In this document: positions 47,925 to 58,080 of the stretch, one piece after another
How positions within the stretch are numbered: position 1 is the stretch's first letter
Layout: the number at the start of each line of letters is the position of its first letter
Origin: Phoronis australis
Lineage: Eukaryota; Phoronida; Phoronidae
Direction of reading: 5' to 3'
Assembly (NCBI GenBank): GCA_002633005.1
Contig: NMRA01000169.1
Coordinates: 651,595-715,594 of the forward strand
Length of the DNA: 64,000 nucleotides
Notes under the pieces: model-generated
Told to the model about the DNA's origin: nothing
Database searches by the model: none
What the model saw: only the letters and a program-made list of their open reading frames with translations
Made by a program: the position numbers and the translations under genes

Positions 47925-48733
47925 ATTTCTTAATTTGAAGCTTTAATCTGAACGAACAAGAAAATCACATAAACGGATATCCAGAAGTTACGAAAACCAA
48001 ACTTACGAATGTATACTTTCTGAAAAGCAAGTGTTTTTTAAAAATATAGTAATGTATCAATATATAACACAAATTTTCAGTAGAAAATTATTTTTATCAA
48101 ACATATACAAACCATATATGCCGATATGAGGTGGTCAAACAAAGTCAGTGTCACTACAAGTTTAACACCTAAAAACACTAACCTTATCATATCTTATCTA
48201 ATCTAAATTTAATTCACGTACTATCCAATTTAATCAAACTAAGACAACTGTAAAAAGAAAGCAATGCGGATAAAATGCAGTAATTAGGTGTTTAAATCTA
48301 TTTACAGACCTAGCAACTACAAAAAGAAACAAAAGACAGCTGTAGAGACTAGTCTGACAATATCAGAGTTTAAATTGACTATTTTTATTTTTAGATATTA
48401 AGCAGTGCTTATAAAAATAAAGCAATTGGCTTTCAAATTTGATACAATATTTCGATGCTCATACATATTGCACTATGCGGATATTCAAAATTTACTGATT
48501 TGCAACTAACTTATGTTGCAAGGCCATTAATTATAATTAAAACAATAATGCAGAAAAACAGAAAAAAAACAAATTATCAGCAAACCAAGAAAATGCATAC
48601 ACCTTTATCTAATTTTCGAGCTCTTGGAATTGGTAGTCTTTCAGGAAACTCCAATTTTCAAAATGCTTTTATGGCGAAAACAAATATTTTCATCCTTAAT
48701 CCTGCAAATTGGACAAAAGGGTGCGGGAGTGTC

Positions 48734-48746
48734 GCGCGCCATCTTG
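48734..48746 (-). promoter_or_regulatory. YY1-like site, probable EHMT TSS region
   Basis: CAAGATGGCGCGC on the minus strand matches the YY1 core (AAGATGGCGGC type), which in animals often sits just downstream of transcription starts in the direction of transcription. It is about 810 bp upstream of the EHMT ATG, so a 5' UTR or UTR intron would be implied. Confidence 0.45.
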
Positions 48747-48927
48747 TGAGAAACATATTGAACTGGTTTGACAGCGTAGTTTCAGCCCATCAAACGCAAC
48801 AATGTGCAAAAAGAAAACATTTGTAGTTCCGCTTAAAGTAAAAATATATTCCAGCCACTTTCTCTGACCACAAATTGCAACAGAACCTGAAACATGAGCC
48901 GTCAACAAGCCAACAACGAACAACAAA

Positions 48928-48939
48928 AACATGGCCGCC
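48928..48939 (+). promoter_or_regulatory. YY1-like site on opposite strand
   Basis: AACATGGCCGCC matches the YY1 core on the plus strand, facing away from EHMT. This suggests divergent transcription. No plus-strand coding gene is seen downstream. Confidence 0.35.
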
Positions 48940-49145
48940 GCCGTGCAGCCCCGATGGCACATTTTCCGGGTTCAACTTATTGCAAGATTATTGAAAAAAC
49001 ACAATATATGAAGAAAAGGCCTGTACTACATAAATGTGCACTGCGGTGCTTTACGAGACTAAGCTGCAAGTACACGGAATTCGGCCAGATAAGACATGAT
49101 TCCGAAAACGAACCTACCACATTTATTGCTCTTTGGAGCTCCTAC

Positions 49146-49157
49146 TGCGCATGCGCA
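49146..49157. promoter_or_regulatory. NRF1-like palindrome
   Basis: TGCGCATGCGCA is a perfect palindrome matching the NRF1 consensus YGCGCAYGCGCR. NRF1 sites are typical of housekeeping promoters. Confidence 0.5.
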
Positions 49158-49339
49158 ATGTGATCAACTGTGCTATCTGCGGCTTTTGTTGCGCGACTTT
49201 GTCCGTCGAGTCTCCCAATCGTCTTTTCTCTCGTTTACAATGGCGATGTAGTTTATGTCCAAGAGGACATTTTTTGGCATTGTTTTGTACTAACCATGCA
49301 ATGCTATGCAATCACGGTTTAGATAGACAGTCCTCGTTG

Positions 49340-49680
49340 AAACCGGGGGCGCATCCGTCAGTCGGTGACGCCGTTAGGCCGGGGGTCATGTGTCTTAAGT
49401 GCCCGCACAATGCGTATCTGATAAATGGGCGGAATTGTCTAACTGAAGCATGCGCTTATTGATTTTTACTAAAATTCATCGTCAGTGCAGTAAACGTGCT
49501 CAATAAGAAAATCGTTTGCACTGGGTGTCATCAGCACGACGGCTTAGTGCCGAGTAAGTTACGGCCGCGCCCGTAGTCGGCACTACTCGGCGGACTCAGT
49601 GGACCAGGCCCGGCTCGGGGGTGGCGTGGGCCGGGGCCTGCATAGCCGCGTGGCCCACTTTCTCGCCTGGGATGAGTTTC
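49340..49680. promoter_or_regulatory. CpG-rich segment
   Basis: Distinctly GC- and CpG-rich (for example GTTACGGCCGCGCCCGTAGT) in an AT-rich neighbourhood. It adjoins the motif cluster upstream of EHMT. Confidence 0.4.
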
Positions 49681-50207
49681 TTGCTTGACTGATATGCTTC
49701 GGATAACGAGTCTTTAAGTTTCACTTATGCACTATGAAACACTGATAACTGATCTCATCAGTGAGATCAAATTGGCTGACGGCTGCCTTGCAGTTGACGC
49801 CAGCAGCCGGCGGCCGTTGGAGAAATGAAATCAAGAACACCGGTACGCAAATTTAATCTTCTACATACTAATGAAAAGCTCATGATGAAATCACTAATAA
49901 TATAAGTTGGCGAACCTTTGGGGTGAACTTTAAATATCATATTTACGAAAAATAAAATTAAGAACTTGAAAAAAAATACTCAATAATTAAGTCATTATTT
50001 TGTTAAGATACCTTCCAATGAAGCAAATTTACGAATAAAACAGAAAAGCTGAGATTTTACGCTAGCTATAATACGGTTTTCAACAATCACGTTTTCCCAA
50101 TGCCCGCTCTCCGAACTAAACTCACGGCAGACAAAAATAGTGCAACAGTACCTTAATTTTTTCGTATACATACTTGAATTGCATGTTAATTCAACTCTCT
50201 AGATCCA

Positions 50208-50610
50208 GGGCCCGGTCTCTAATCTTTGTACTCGAAATGAACTTGAAACTATTTTTGTCAATTTCTCTGCTCCTTTTGTGCGAACTTAAGATAATTGGTT
50301 ATCAGACTGTGCTCGAATACATTATAGTTTATGCATAGGAGTTTCTAGTTCAAGTTTGCCCTTGAAGACCCTTATATTCGTGATACAAACTCGAGTAAAA
50401 ACTCGAAATTTCTAGTTCAAACTCGAACTTATTGCTTTAATATTGGGTTTACAAACTGTGAACTAAGGGCAATAAATTATCTACGTAAGTTATTGTGTAC
50501 TCGAGCATAGAATAATAGACACTTATCTTGAGTTCACCCAAAAGTAGAGTAGAAAATGCCAAACCTAATTTCGATTTCCATTTTGAGTAAAAAGATTGGA
50601 GACCGGGCCC
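50208..50610. mobile_element. 403-bp MITE
   Basis: Inverted ends GGGCCCGGTCTCTAATCTTT at left and the inverse of GGGCCCGGTCTCCAATCTTT at right, continuing for roughly 10 more bases. The interior is rich in ACTCGAA words and has no ORF. Confidence 0.75.
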
Positions 50611-51582
50611 AGGTCGCGAGGCGGGCTTTTGGCGGTAAGCATACTCTCATAATGTATGCATTACCCTTTATTCCGCTTTCACCGACTCGGCTAGGTGTAG
50701 ATCAGCACTGAGCGGAAAACGAAGTGTGCTTGGTGGTTACAAGAACTGAAAGTTACCAGGATCAAGTGAAATAAAAAATGAAACTCCACGGTATGTAAAA
50801 TATGCGGAGAAAAGGTCGAAATTGCATCAGACTACCCAACCTTGACAGAACTTTTAAGGTAAATACACGTTTGTTTAAGTGTCCTAATCGTTTTCTGTGA
50901 CCTGGAGTCCGCAGGCTTACGCCCAGCCTGGCACTGGCGTCGGGATCGAATGAGTGTCATACTTGGGATGGGCACGGTAACATCTCCCCAATTAGGACAC
51001 AATTAAAGGCAGACAAGAGAATTTTCTCGTTTTCCTAAAAGATATGTAGCACCAAGCTCTGCACATATGCAGCAACCATCAGACAATATTTTGAAAAATT
51101 GTGGACATTCAAAGCAGTACTACAATTCATTGAAAAATGAAGAAAGAGCAATTTTTGAAAATTATAATTGTTCCAAACGGATGAAAGTTTTACCGTGAAG
51201 GCTGGTCTGAATTGCGTACAGAAGCAATAAATTCCATAAGGACCTTTAGTTCAAAGCTATCAGTCCGCAAATGCCCTATGTTCAAATTAGACAACAGTGA
51301 CCATTGGTGCGGATGTAGTCTGACGAATTTATGGCTCCAACTCATTTGTAACGCCTTTGACGCGGGTTTCTAACCAACTATAAGATACACGCGTCGAAAC
51401 CGAAACCACAACCCGGCTACTTGTCATAACACGTGATCACTGCTCTTTTACTCTTAACGCTGCATTACGCTTTTAAGTGAAAGTATACTGAACACCAGAA
51501 AACAAAACCATGCAGTTTAGACTTTTGGCTGTAAATAAAGTAAGTCCTTTTTGATGTTCTTTGATCAGTAATCCTTACATTA

Positions 51583-51860
51583 GTTAACCCTGTTTTGATG
51601 ATTTCAACCAATCCTGGTCATGTCACCTATTAATGCATCATTGGCATAAATAACGGCAGGAATCGGCTAACAACTCAAACTCCCTATCTCACAAATTGGA
51701 TATTACGGTCCTTGATGGGTGGTCTTTTCCCACAGTTGGCGTGTAATTCGCTTTAAGTGTAGGCCAAGCTTGCCCATTTAGCAGACTTTAAAGGAGTTTT
51801 TAATTTTTCCTTCAAGCTTTTGAGGTTGTCGAGGGTTACAGAGCATTATTTTGTTTCAGA
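51583..51860. repeat. Interspersed repeat R2, copy 1
   Basis: Blocks such as AACCCTGTTTTGATGATTT, GCATCATTGGCAT and AGAGCATTATTTTG recur in order at 56195-56470, at low identity. Confidence 0.55.
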
Positions 51861-52342
51861 AAGTCGGGACAAACGTCTCCAACAGCCATATGATCCTCCT
51901 CGATTGTATGCAGTCCGTGTGTGATCAGATTCCTTCTGTTCTTCCAAGTGAATTAGAAAATGTGTCATCACAGACAAAGCTATTGACACTTCATTGCCAA
52001 ATTTCACCGCTTGGGGGACACTGAAGGCCCAGAGGCACGAAGCTCCCAGGTGCACCATTCGCCCCATAAACTATCAATATCGTACACCATCGTGCTTGTT
52101 TTCCCACGAGTGCATTTTCTGCAGCAAAACTGAAACCAAGTATAGCAGCCATCTTCACAAGGAAAGGTAATAATAGCTGAGCTAAGATGAATTAACGTAT
52201 CAAGTGACGTCTTTCAATATTTCAATTTTCACTTCATTTCTCGACAAGCGTGTGAGGTATATCGTTTTGTTGTAGGTTGCCCATTATCAAGCCGAGAACT
52301 GTCACAGATTCACGTTCCTTGTTAAATCCGGATTATTCTAAA

Positions 52343-52695
52343 AACCCGGCCCTCGATCCGCACGCCACTGACGACCCCCTCGACCCACGACCTCCTCGAC
52401 CCAGTTTAAACAAGCTCGATTCGATCTGAACATAAAACAAGCGCTGACTAACAGGACCATCTAGTCTGACCGTGAGCTCGGCTGGCTTCCCCCTGAATTT
52501 TTGCAATTAAGAGAGTCGATTTGGCAGTAAAAACGCGACCAAATCATATCAAAGACCTACCAACGTTACAAATGTCGTTCCCGCAGAGTGTAATCGTATC
52601 GTCTGCTCTTCAGTTTATGGAAGATTCAAGTTTTTTGGGAGAGTGTGAGGAACCCACGAAATTGTAATTTCGTCAGTAAATACATTTTGAAAAAC
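52343..52695. repeat. Interspersed repeat R1, copy 2
   Basis: Matches 13750-14135 in order. It ends immediately before the Kolobok-like element at 52706, so the latter may have inserted at its edge. Confidence 0.75.
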
Positions 52696-52705
52696 AAACT
52701 GTTAA

Positions 52706-54033
52706 AGGCGAAGGCAACCTTTTTTCATGTCAAAAATAAGGTTCGTTGATTATCCCAGACATATTTTTCACTTATTTACTGTTTTTCGTAATTTAATAAT
52801 TACTCTTCGTCTACTCCGGAAGTGACGTTTTGGGAGGCAAGAATTTCGCGCCAATTTCTTTTCATATAGTCTGACTGTGAGAGCAGTCGAGCCAGTCATT
52901 GTTCTACCTCGGTTGTGACAAATTCGGTCGTCGTTTGCTTTTGCTTACGAGTCAGTCAGTCAACATGCCACGCTGTTGCTGCGTTCAGGGGTGTACTCAT
53001 TATCGTCTCACGTACAGAAGAAGAACTGTCCCACTTGACAGAGTGTCCCGCGACACACTCCCACTGAAGGGTGATCTGAGCTCCCAAACTGCTTACATCC
53101 CGCAGTGTGACTCCCTCGCCACACACCTGTCACCTTCCAAATAGCTCCAATACAAGTCCACAATAAACTTATCAAACTTAGGCTCACCGATCTGTTCATT
53201 GGATGACGAACAGTCCTCTTTCCTGGGTGTCGAACTGGGCCTGTATTCACTCCCACTACTCAACACCGCTGCAGGGCTGCTTACAGGCTCTGGGCGAGAG
53301 ACAACAGCACATGGCGACTCACTGCTAGTTCCCGGAATTGCACGCAATGCGGGTACGTTCGGAGGCACACCTGACAGTAGATGAAGTGCCTCCAGTCACT
53401 GTATATAGTGGCCACAGATCGCGAGGCTTCTCTTTTCAAAAACGCACTTCTCGGGGTTGGCGACGGGGCACTGCCGGGATTCAACAGCGACGGTATGGTA
53501 CCCGGCTTCTTCAGGCGTTGTTTCACAGGGACCTTCATCAATTCAGCGAACATATCTGTCATAATCTGACGGCAGAAAATGCTTGCCACACATTTAGTAA
53601 CCCTCCACGCTTTGTACGTTGCGTAGACGGGTAGCGCTGCGTTCTTCACATGAACGAGCTACCCAAGTACGGCGAAGTGTGTCATCCTTCGGAAAGCGAC
53701 GCAAGGTACCCAAAGCGCGTGTGAGACGATAATGAGTACATCCCGGCACGCAGCAACAGCGTGGTATGTTGACTGACTTGTAAACAAACGCAAACGACGA
53801 CCGAACTTATCACAACCGAGGTAGAACAATGACTGACTCGACAGCTCTCACAGTCAGACTATAATGAAAAGAAATTGGCGCGAAACTCTTTGCTCCCAAA
53901 ACGTCACTTCCGGAGAAGAGGATGAGAAATTAATCAAATTACAAAAAGCTGTAATTAAGTGAAAAATGTGTCCGGGATAATCAACGAACCTTATTTTTGC
54001 TAAAAATGACATGAAAAATGGTTGCTTTCGCCT
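52706..54033. mobile_element. Kolobok-like DNA transposon with long inverted arms
   Basis: 1,328 bp, flanked by TTAA on both sides (52702-52705, 54034-54037). The ends are 5'-AGGCGAARGCAACC. The arms are long: 52706-53011 and 53721-54033 are inverted repeats of about 310 bp. The arms carry the N-terminal part of a THAP zinc finger, and the middle carries the rest of a decayed ORF on the minus strand. TTAA target duplication, 5'-AG ends and a THAP domain are features of the Kolobok superfamily. PiggyBac also uses TTAA but lacks THAP. Confidence 0.75.
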
Positions 54034-54392
54034 TTAACTAAAAAGTATCTCAACGTTTCATGTAGTATATTGTAAACGAGTATACAACAAAAAACAAATA
54101 ACAAAAATGTGAAATGATGTGCATTCACGTTAACATACTATCTCCGTTTAGTAGAACAAGGCCATTGGTAGCTACTCGTGGAACTATTTCCATGGGAACA
54201 ATAGCACGCTCACAATACGCTATATCAGATCCTGCTCTTACGCCACTTTCTGTTTTAACCACCAAACGTGAGCTAGATCAGATTCTCGTGTAGGTAAGTC
54301 ATATGAAATAGTCACTCCGAGACGTAATACGATTATGAAATGTATAAAAAGCGCAGAATGCATCTATTACCACAGGTTGTGGGTCGTGGGGG
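52893..54392. repeat. Left copy of 1.5-1.8-kb duplicated block
   Basis: Matches 54394 to about 56165 apart from a 239-bp insertion in the latter, and ends on the N at 54393 within a GT-rich simple repeat. It looks like overlapping contig ends. Confidence 0.88.
53100..53767 (-). pseudogene. THAP-domain transposon protein remnant, copy 1
   Basis: Begins IPRCCCVPGCTHYR, then RRFPKDDTLRRTW, the C-x4-C and FP/W landmarks of a THAP zinc finger. The expected ATG is ATA here (53765-53767). Further pieces follow in two other frames, so the ORF is broken by frameshifts. It is not a host gene. In the left arm the ATG survives (about 52964) but that frame soon runs into unrelated sequence. Confidence 0.7.
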
Positions 54393-54393
54393 N

Positions 54394-55535
54394 CCAGTCA
54401 TTGTTCTACCTCGGTTGTGACAAATTCGGTCGTCGTTTGCTTTTGCTTACGAGTCAGTCAGTCAACATGTCACGCTGTTGCTGCGTTCAGGGGTGAACTC
54501 ATTATCGTCTCACGTACAGAGGAAGAACTGTCCCACTTGACAGAGTGTCCCGCGACACACTCCCACTGAAGGGTGATCTGAGCTCCCAAACTGCTTACAT
54601 CCCGCAGTGTGACTCCCTCGCCACACTCCTGGCACCTTCCAAATAGCTCCAATACAAGTCCACAATAAACTTATCAAACTTAGGCTCACCGATCTGTTCA
54701 TTGGATGACGAACAGTCGATCCTCTTCCCTGGGTGTCGAACTGGGCCTGTATTCACTCCCACTACTCAACACCGCTGCAGGACTGCTTACAGGCTCTGGA
54801 CTAGAGACAACAGCACATGGCGACTCACTGCTAGTTCCCGGAATTGCACGTAATGGGGTACGTTCGGAGGCACAGGTGACAGTAGATGAAGTGCCTCCAG
54901 TCACTGTATATAGTGGCCACAGCTCGCGAGGCTTCTCGCTTCAAAAACGCACTTCTCGGGGTTGGCGACGGGGCACTGCCGGGATTCAACAGCGACGGTA
55001 TGTTACCCTTCTTCAGGCGTTGTTTCGCAGGGACCTTCATCAATTCAGCGTACATATCTATCATAATCTGACGGCAGAAAATGCTTGCCACACATTCAGT
55101 AACCCTCCACGCTTTGTACGTTGCGTAGACGGGTAGCGCTGCGTTCTTCATATGAACGAGCTAGCCAAGTACGGCGAAGTGTGTCATCCTTCGGAAAGCG
55201 ACGCAAGGTACCCAAAGCGCGTGTGAGACGATAATGAGTACATGCCGGCACGCAGCAACAGCGTGGTATGTTGACTGACTTGTAAACAAACGCACACAAC
55301 GACCGAACTTATCACAACCGAGGTAGAACAATGACTGACTCGACAGCTCTCACAGTCAGACTATAATGAAAAGAAATTGGCGCGAAACTCTTGGCTCCCA
55401 AAACGTCACTTCCGGAGTAAAGGACGAGAAATTAATCGAATTACGAAAAGCTGTAATTAAGTGAAAAATGTGTCCGGGATAATCAACGAACCTTATTTTT
55501 GCTAAAAATGACATGAAAAATGATTGCTTTCGCCT
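54394..55535. mobile_element. Second copy of the Kolobok-like element, left end missing
   Basis: Same element as 52706-54033. It starts at the N (54393) inside the left arm. The right arm is 55223-55535, followed by TTAA. Probably the other allele of the same insertion. Confidence 0.75.
54470..55269 (-). pseudogene. THAP-domain transposon protein remnant, copy 2
   Basis: THAP frame IPRCCCVPACTHYR to RRFPKDDTLRRTWLARSYEE (about 55180-55269) with the start ATG again ATA at 55267-55269. Later pieces include KFDKFIV and, in another frame, LFGRCQECGEG and CVAGHSVKW, a zinc-ribbon-like segment. Frameshifts separate them. Confidence 0.7.
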
Positions 55536-55710
55536 TTAACTAAAAGTATCTCAACGTTTCATGTAGTATATTGTAAACGAGTATACAACAGAAAACAAAT
55601 AACAAAAATGTGAAATGATGTGCATTCACGTTAACATACTATCTCCGTTTAGTAGAACAAGGCCATTGGTAGCTACTCGTGGAACTATTTCCATGGGAAC
55701 AATAGCACGC

Positions 55711-55949
55711 CAGTGGCAGATCTACGATTTCAGTAAGGGCGGGGGGTTTAGGATTCGAAAGAATCCAAGGCGCGTAGCGCCGAGGAGAAGGAAGGTCGCA
55801 AGAGGGTTTCCCTCCTCCCGTTTAAGATTATTTGGGATTTTTAGTAGCTAATTTCGTTTTTCTGGCGATATTTTTTCCAGTTTTTATTTTTGATCCTGTC
55901 CCGAGGGGGGGGGTTAAACCCCCTGAACCCCCCTGTAGATCCGTCTCTG
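55711..55949. mobile_element. 239-bp hAT-like MITE
   Basis: Ends CAGTGGCAGATCTAC and GTAGATCCGTCTCTG are imperfect inverted repeats of the hAT CAGxG type. It is flanked by a 5-bp duplication CACGC (55706-55710, 55950-55954). The duplicated block gives the empty site with a single CACGC at 54205-54209. No coding capacity. Confidence 0.85.
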
Positions 55950-56117
55950 CACGCTCACAATACGCTATATCAGATCCTGCTCTTACGCCACTTTCTGTTT
56001 TAACCACCAAACGTGAGCTAGATCAGATTCTTGCGTAGGTAAGTCCTATGAAATAGTCACTCCGAGACGTAATACGATTATGAAATGTATAAAAAGCGCA
56101 GAATGCATCTATTACCA

Positions 56118-56181
56118 CAGGTTGTGGGTTGTGGGTCGTGGGGGTTGTGGGTCGTGGGGGTTGTGGGTCGTGGGGGTTGTG
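56118..56181. repeat. GT-rich simple repeat at a contig end
   Basis: GGTTGTGGGTCGTGGG-type units, shortened in the other copy (54373-54392). The N at 56182 follows directly, so the repeat probably stopped assembly. Confidence 0.8.
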
Positions 56182-56194
56182 NGCCAAGTAAAAA

Positions 56195-56470
56195 GATGTC
56201 AAACCCCGTTTTGGCGATTTTAACCTATCCTCGTTTAGTCCCCTGCTAACGCACCATTGGTATCTCACTTTAGTGATATTAGCAAGATTCAATTAACTAT
56301 TTATCGTCAGTGTTTTTTTTGGAATGGATATGATTCTTGTTGGCTGAACTTTAACTCACGCAGCCTGTGGGCCACACTTGCATATTTAGTACTAAAGGGC
56401 TTTCACAATTGCTCCACACTGTTGACTGAGAGTCGACAATGGTGGTTCCAGAGCATTATTTTGCTTTTAA
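56195..56470. repeat. Interspersed repeat R2, copy 2
   Basis: Diverged relative of 51583-51860, in the same orientation; begins near ACCCCGTTTTGGCGATTTTA and ends near AGAGCATTATTTTGC. Confidence 0.5.
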
Positions 56471-56600
56471 AAGCTGGACGTGAAAGTTGTTGTTTGTATC
56501 GTTTGGTAAGCAAAAACAGGGTTTAGTGTCCTCTTAAGCTTGATCATATTTGTTTTTGGCCAAAATATGAGTAATAACTTTAAAGTCAGCGCATTTCGGC

Positions 56601-56702
56601 TTATTATCACTAAACCATTCTCAAGCCAAGAGTACTTGCGCAGACTGTGCTCCATGTTACCAGTGAAGAACATTCGTCTTGAGAATAGTTTAGTGATAAT
56701 AA
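56601..56702. other. 102-bp hairpin-forming inverted repeat
   Basis: Arms 56601-56625 and 56678-56702 are 25 bp with one mismatch, starting TTATTATCACTAAACCATTC. The loop is 52 nt. It lies downstream of the torsin poly(A) signal. It could be a decayed MITE or a structured RNA; nothing in the sequence decides. Confidence 0.8.
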
Positions 56703-56764
56703 ACAAAACCTCGATTAATACAATGCCTCCTTTTAAGCTAACTGTTGCCAAAATAATCATAATC

Positions 56765-56770
56765 TTTATT
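56765..56770 (-). terminator. Poly(A) signal of torsin-like gene
   Basis: AATAAA on the minus strand, 36 bp beyond the stop codon at 56806-56808. Confidence 0.6.
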
Positions 56771-56805
56771 GACAGTTTCATTTGGAAAACAAAATAACTA
56801 CTTCG

Positions 56806-58080
56806 TCAAAGCATAATGTAGTTTACTTTATCCGACACCCGTTTACAACCGAATTTAGAAAATATTTGATCTTTTTCTGGGAAGTATGGCAGTTCATTAG
56901 ATATCTTGTTTATGAGGTCTGGCGTGACCTCACTGATGTGCTTCATCAGTAAGTCTCTGTACACACACAAGTGGACATGCTTCTTCATTAAAGGTAAGAA
57001 AGGCAGTGTGAAGTTAAGCAGACCAGAGCCTTCAATTACCCTGTACCACATAACATTAGGATCAGTTTTGCGTTTGGTGCCAGTGAACAAAGGTTGCATC
57101 TCAGCATAAGATAAAGAGTTTCTCTGACGCATCTTCACTGCAGTTTCTTCGTAAACATACATGGCGATATCATGACCAAATGAGTTACTAAGCAACAGCA
57201 CAATCAACTTGGTACCACTGCTTTTCATGGTTTCTTTAAGTTTGTTTAGTGCTGTAACTAGCCCAAAGATGGCTTTACTTGATGCCTTGTCAATTTCATC
57301 AATAAGGATAATATTAACTGCACACATCATAACCAGTTCTTCTACAATCTTTTGCATTTCATAAAACTGGGCTTGGCTGTCGTTTATATAAGGGAAATGC
57401 AAGGGGATAATAATTTTACTTAACGGCGTGTTCAGTTCAGAGGCGATGATATTACTGATATGATTCTTGCCCACCCCTGTACCACCGTTCATGGCGATCA
57501 CCAAAGGATGAGACTCCGTATTGCCAACATAATCTGGTATGGCAGAAAGGATGACTTGCTTGGCTATATGCTGACCAAATAACTTATCATCCAGTTCTCC
57601 TTTGAAATGGTCCGAGTTCACAGCCATCCTGCCACCATGGCAAGATAGCTTCCTATCAAGAAGTGAAATAAACTGTGCCCCAAACTGAAAAGCTATTGCA
57701 GCAATCAATAGTACCACTACAAATAAAATAAATTTCTTCAGCATGTATAGCAATGTTATCCTTAAACATATGTTGCTTCCACTTGCTGTAGCATCAAAAG
57801 TTCTATGTCTTTTTGGACTCCTTCCCTCAATGCTGTCTTCTTTTAACTTTAAAGTTAACCTTCTACCAGGTGACTTGTTCCGTTTCCTAGACAACATATC
57901 TGAAGTCTGGAGTGATCTTGCTCTTCTGGCCGGAGATCTGTGTTGAATGTCTTCAGTTTGTAACGAACCAGTCCCGTGTGAATTAGGGGGTAAAGAGTGT
58001 TGTCTTTTTCTATGGATCACAAGCTTCTTCCTTCGAGAACATGGCGAATCAACCATATGACCACTGTTAGTGTCACTCAT
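56806..58080 (-). CDS. tor4a-like: Torsin-4A-like AAA+ ATPase, single exon
   Basis: A 424-residue uninterrupted ORF. Residues 1-100 are basic and Ser-rich, about 106-136 form one strong transmembrane helix, and the rest is a torsin AAA+ domain. Walker A is GGTGVGKN at 199-206, with the Asn after Lys that marks torsins. Walker B is IILIDEID at 257-264, sensor-1 Asn is near 299, and GCK at 411-413 is the torsin sensor-2 motif. FLPLMKKHVHLC near 361-372 is also torsin-like. A basic N-terminus plus a membrane helix in place of a signal peptide fits torsin-4A, not torsin-1. It probably anchors in the ER or nuclear envelope, acting as an ATPase with a LAP1/LULL1-type activator. An in-frame TAG lies three codons upstream of the ATG; the CAG just before the ATG could be an acceptor of a 5' UTR intron. 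Confidence 0.9.
   Translation of the reverse strand: MSDTNSGHMVDSPCSRRKKLVIHRKRQHSLPPNSHGTGSLQTEDIQHRSPARRARSLQTSDMLSRKRNKSPGRRLTLKLKEDSIEGRSPKRHRTFDATASGSNICLRITLLYMLKKFILFVVVLLIAAIAFQFGAQFISLLDRKLSCHGGRMAVNSDHFKGELDDKLFGQHIAKQVILSAIPDYVGNTESHPLVIAMNGGTGVGKNHISNIIASELNTPLSKIIIPLHFPYINDSQAQFYEMQKIVEELVMMCAVNIILIDEIDKASSKAIFGLVTALNKLKETMKSSGTKLIVLLLSNSFGHDIAMYVYEETAVKMRQRNSLSYAEMQPLFTGTKRKTDPNVMWYRVIEGSGLLNFTLPFLPLMKKHVHLCVYRDLLMKHISEVTPDLINKISNELPYFPEKDQIFSKFGCKRVSDKVNYIML

Larger units (their letters stand above)
47925..52701. other. Region upstream of EHMT, no gene recognised
   Basis: Holds the probable EHMT promoter (48.7-49.2 kb), a CpG-rich stretch (49340-49680), a MITE (50208-50610) and interspersed repeats (51583-51860, 52343-52695). 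A 109-codon Cys-rich ORF at 49133-49462 has no other support. Confidence 0.5.

Noticed and set aside
49133-49462. Cys-rich 109-codon ORF in the CpG-rich region
   Set aside because: Cysteine spacing matches no zinc fold I know, and it overlaps promoter-like sequence; high GC alone lengthens ORFs.
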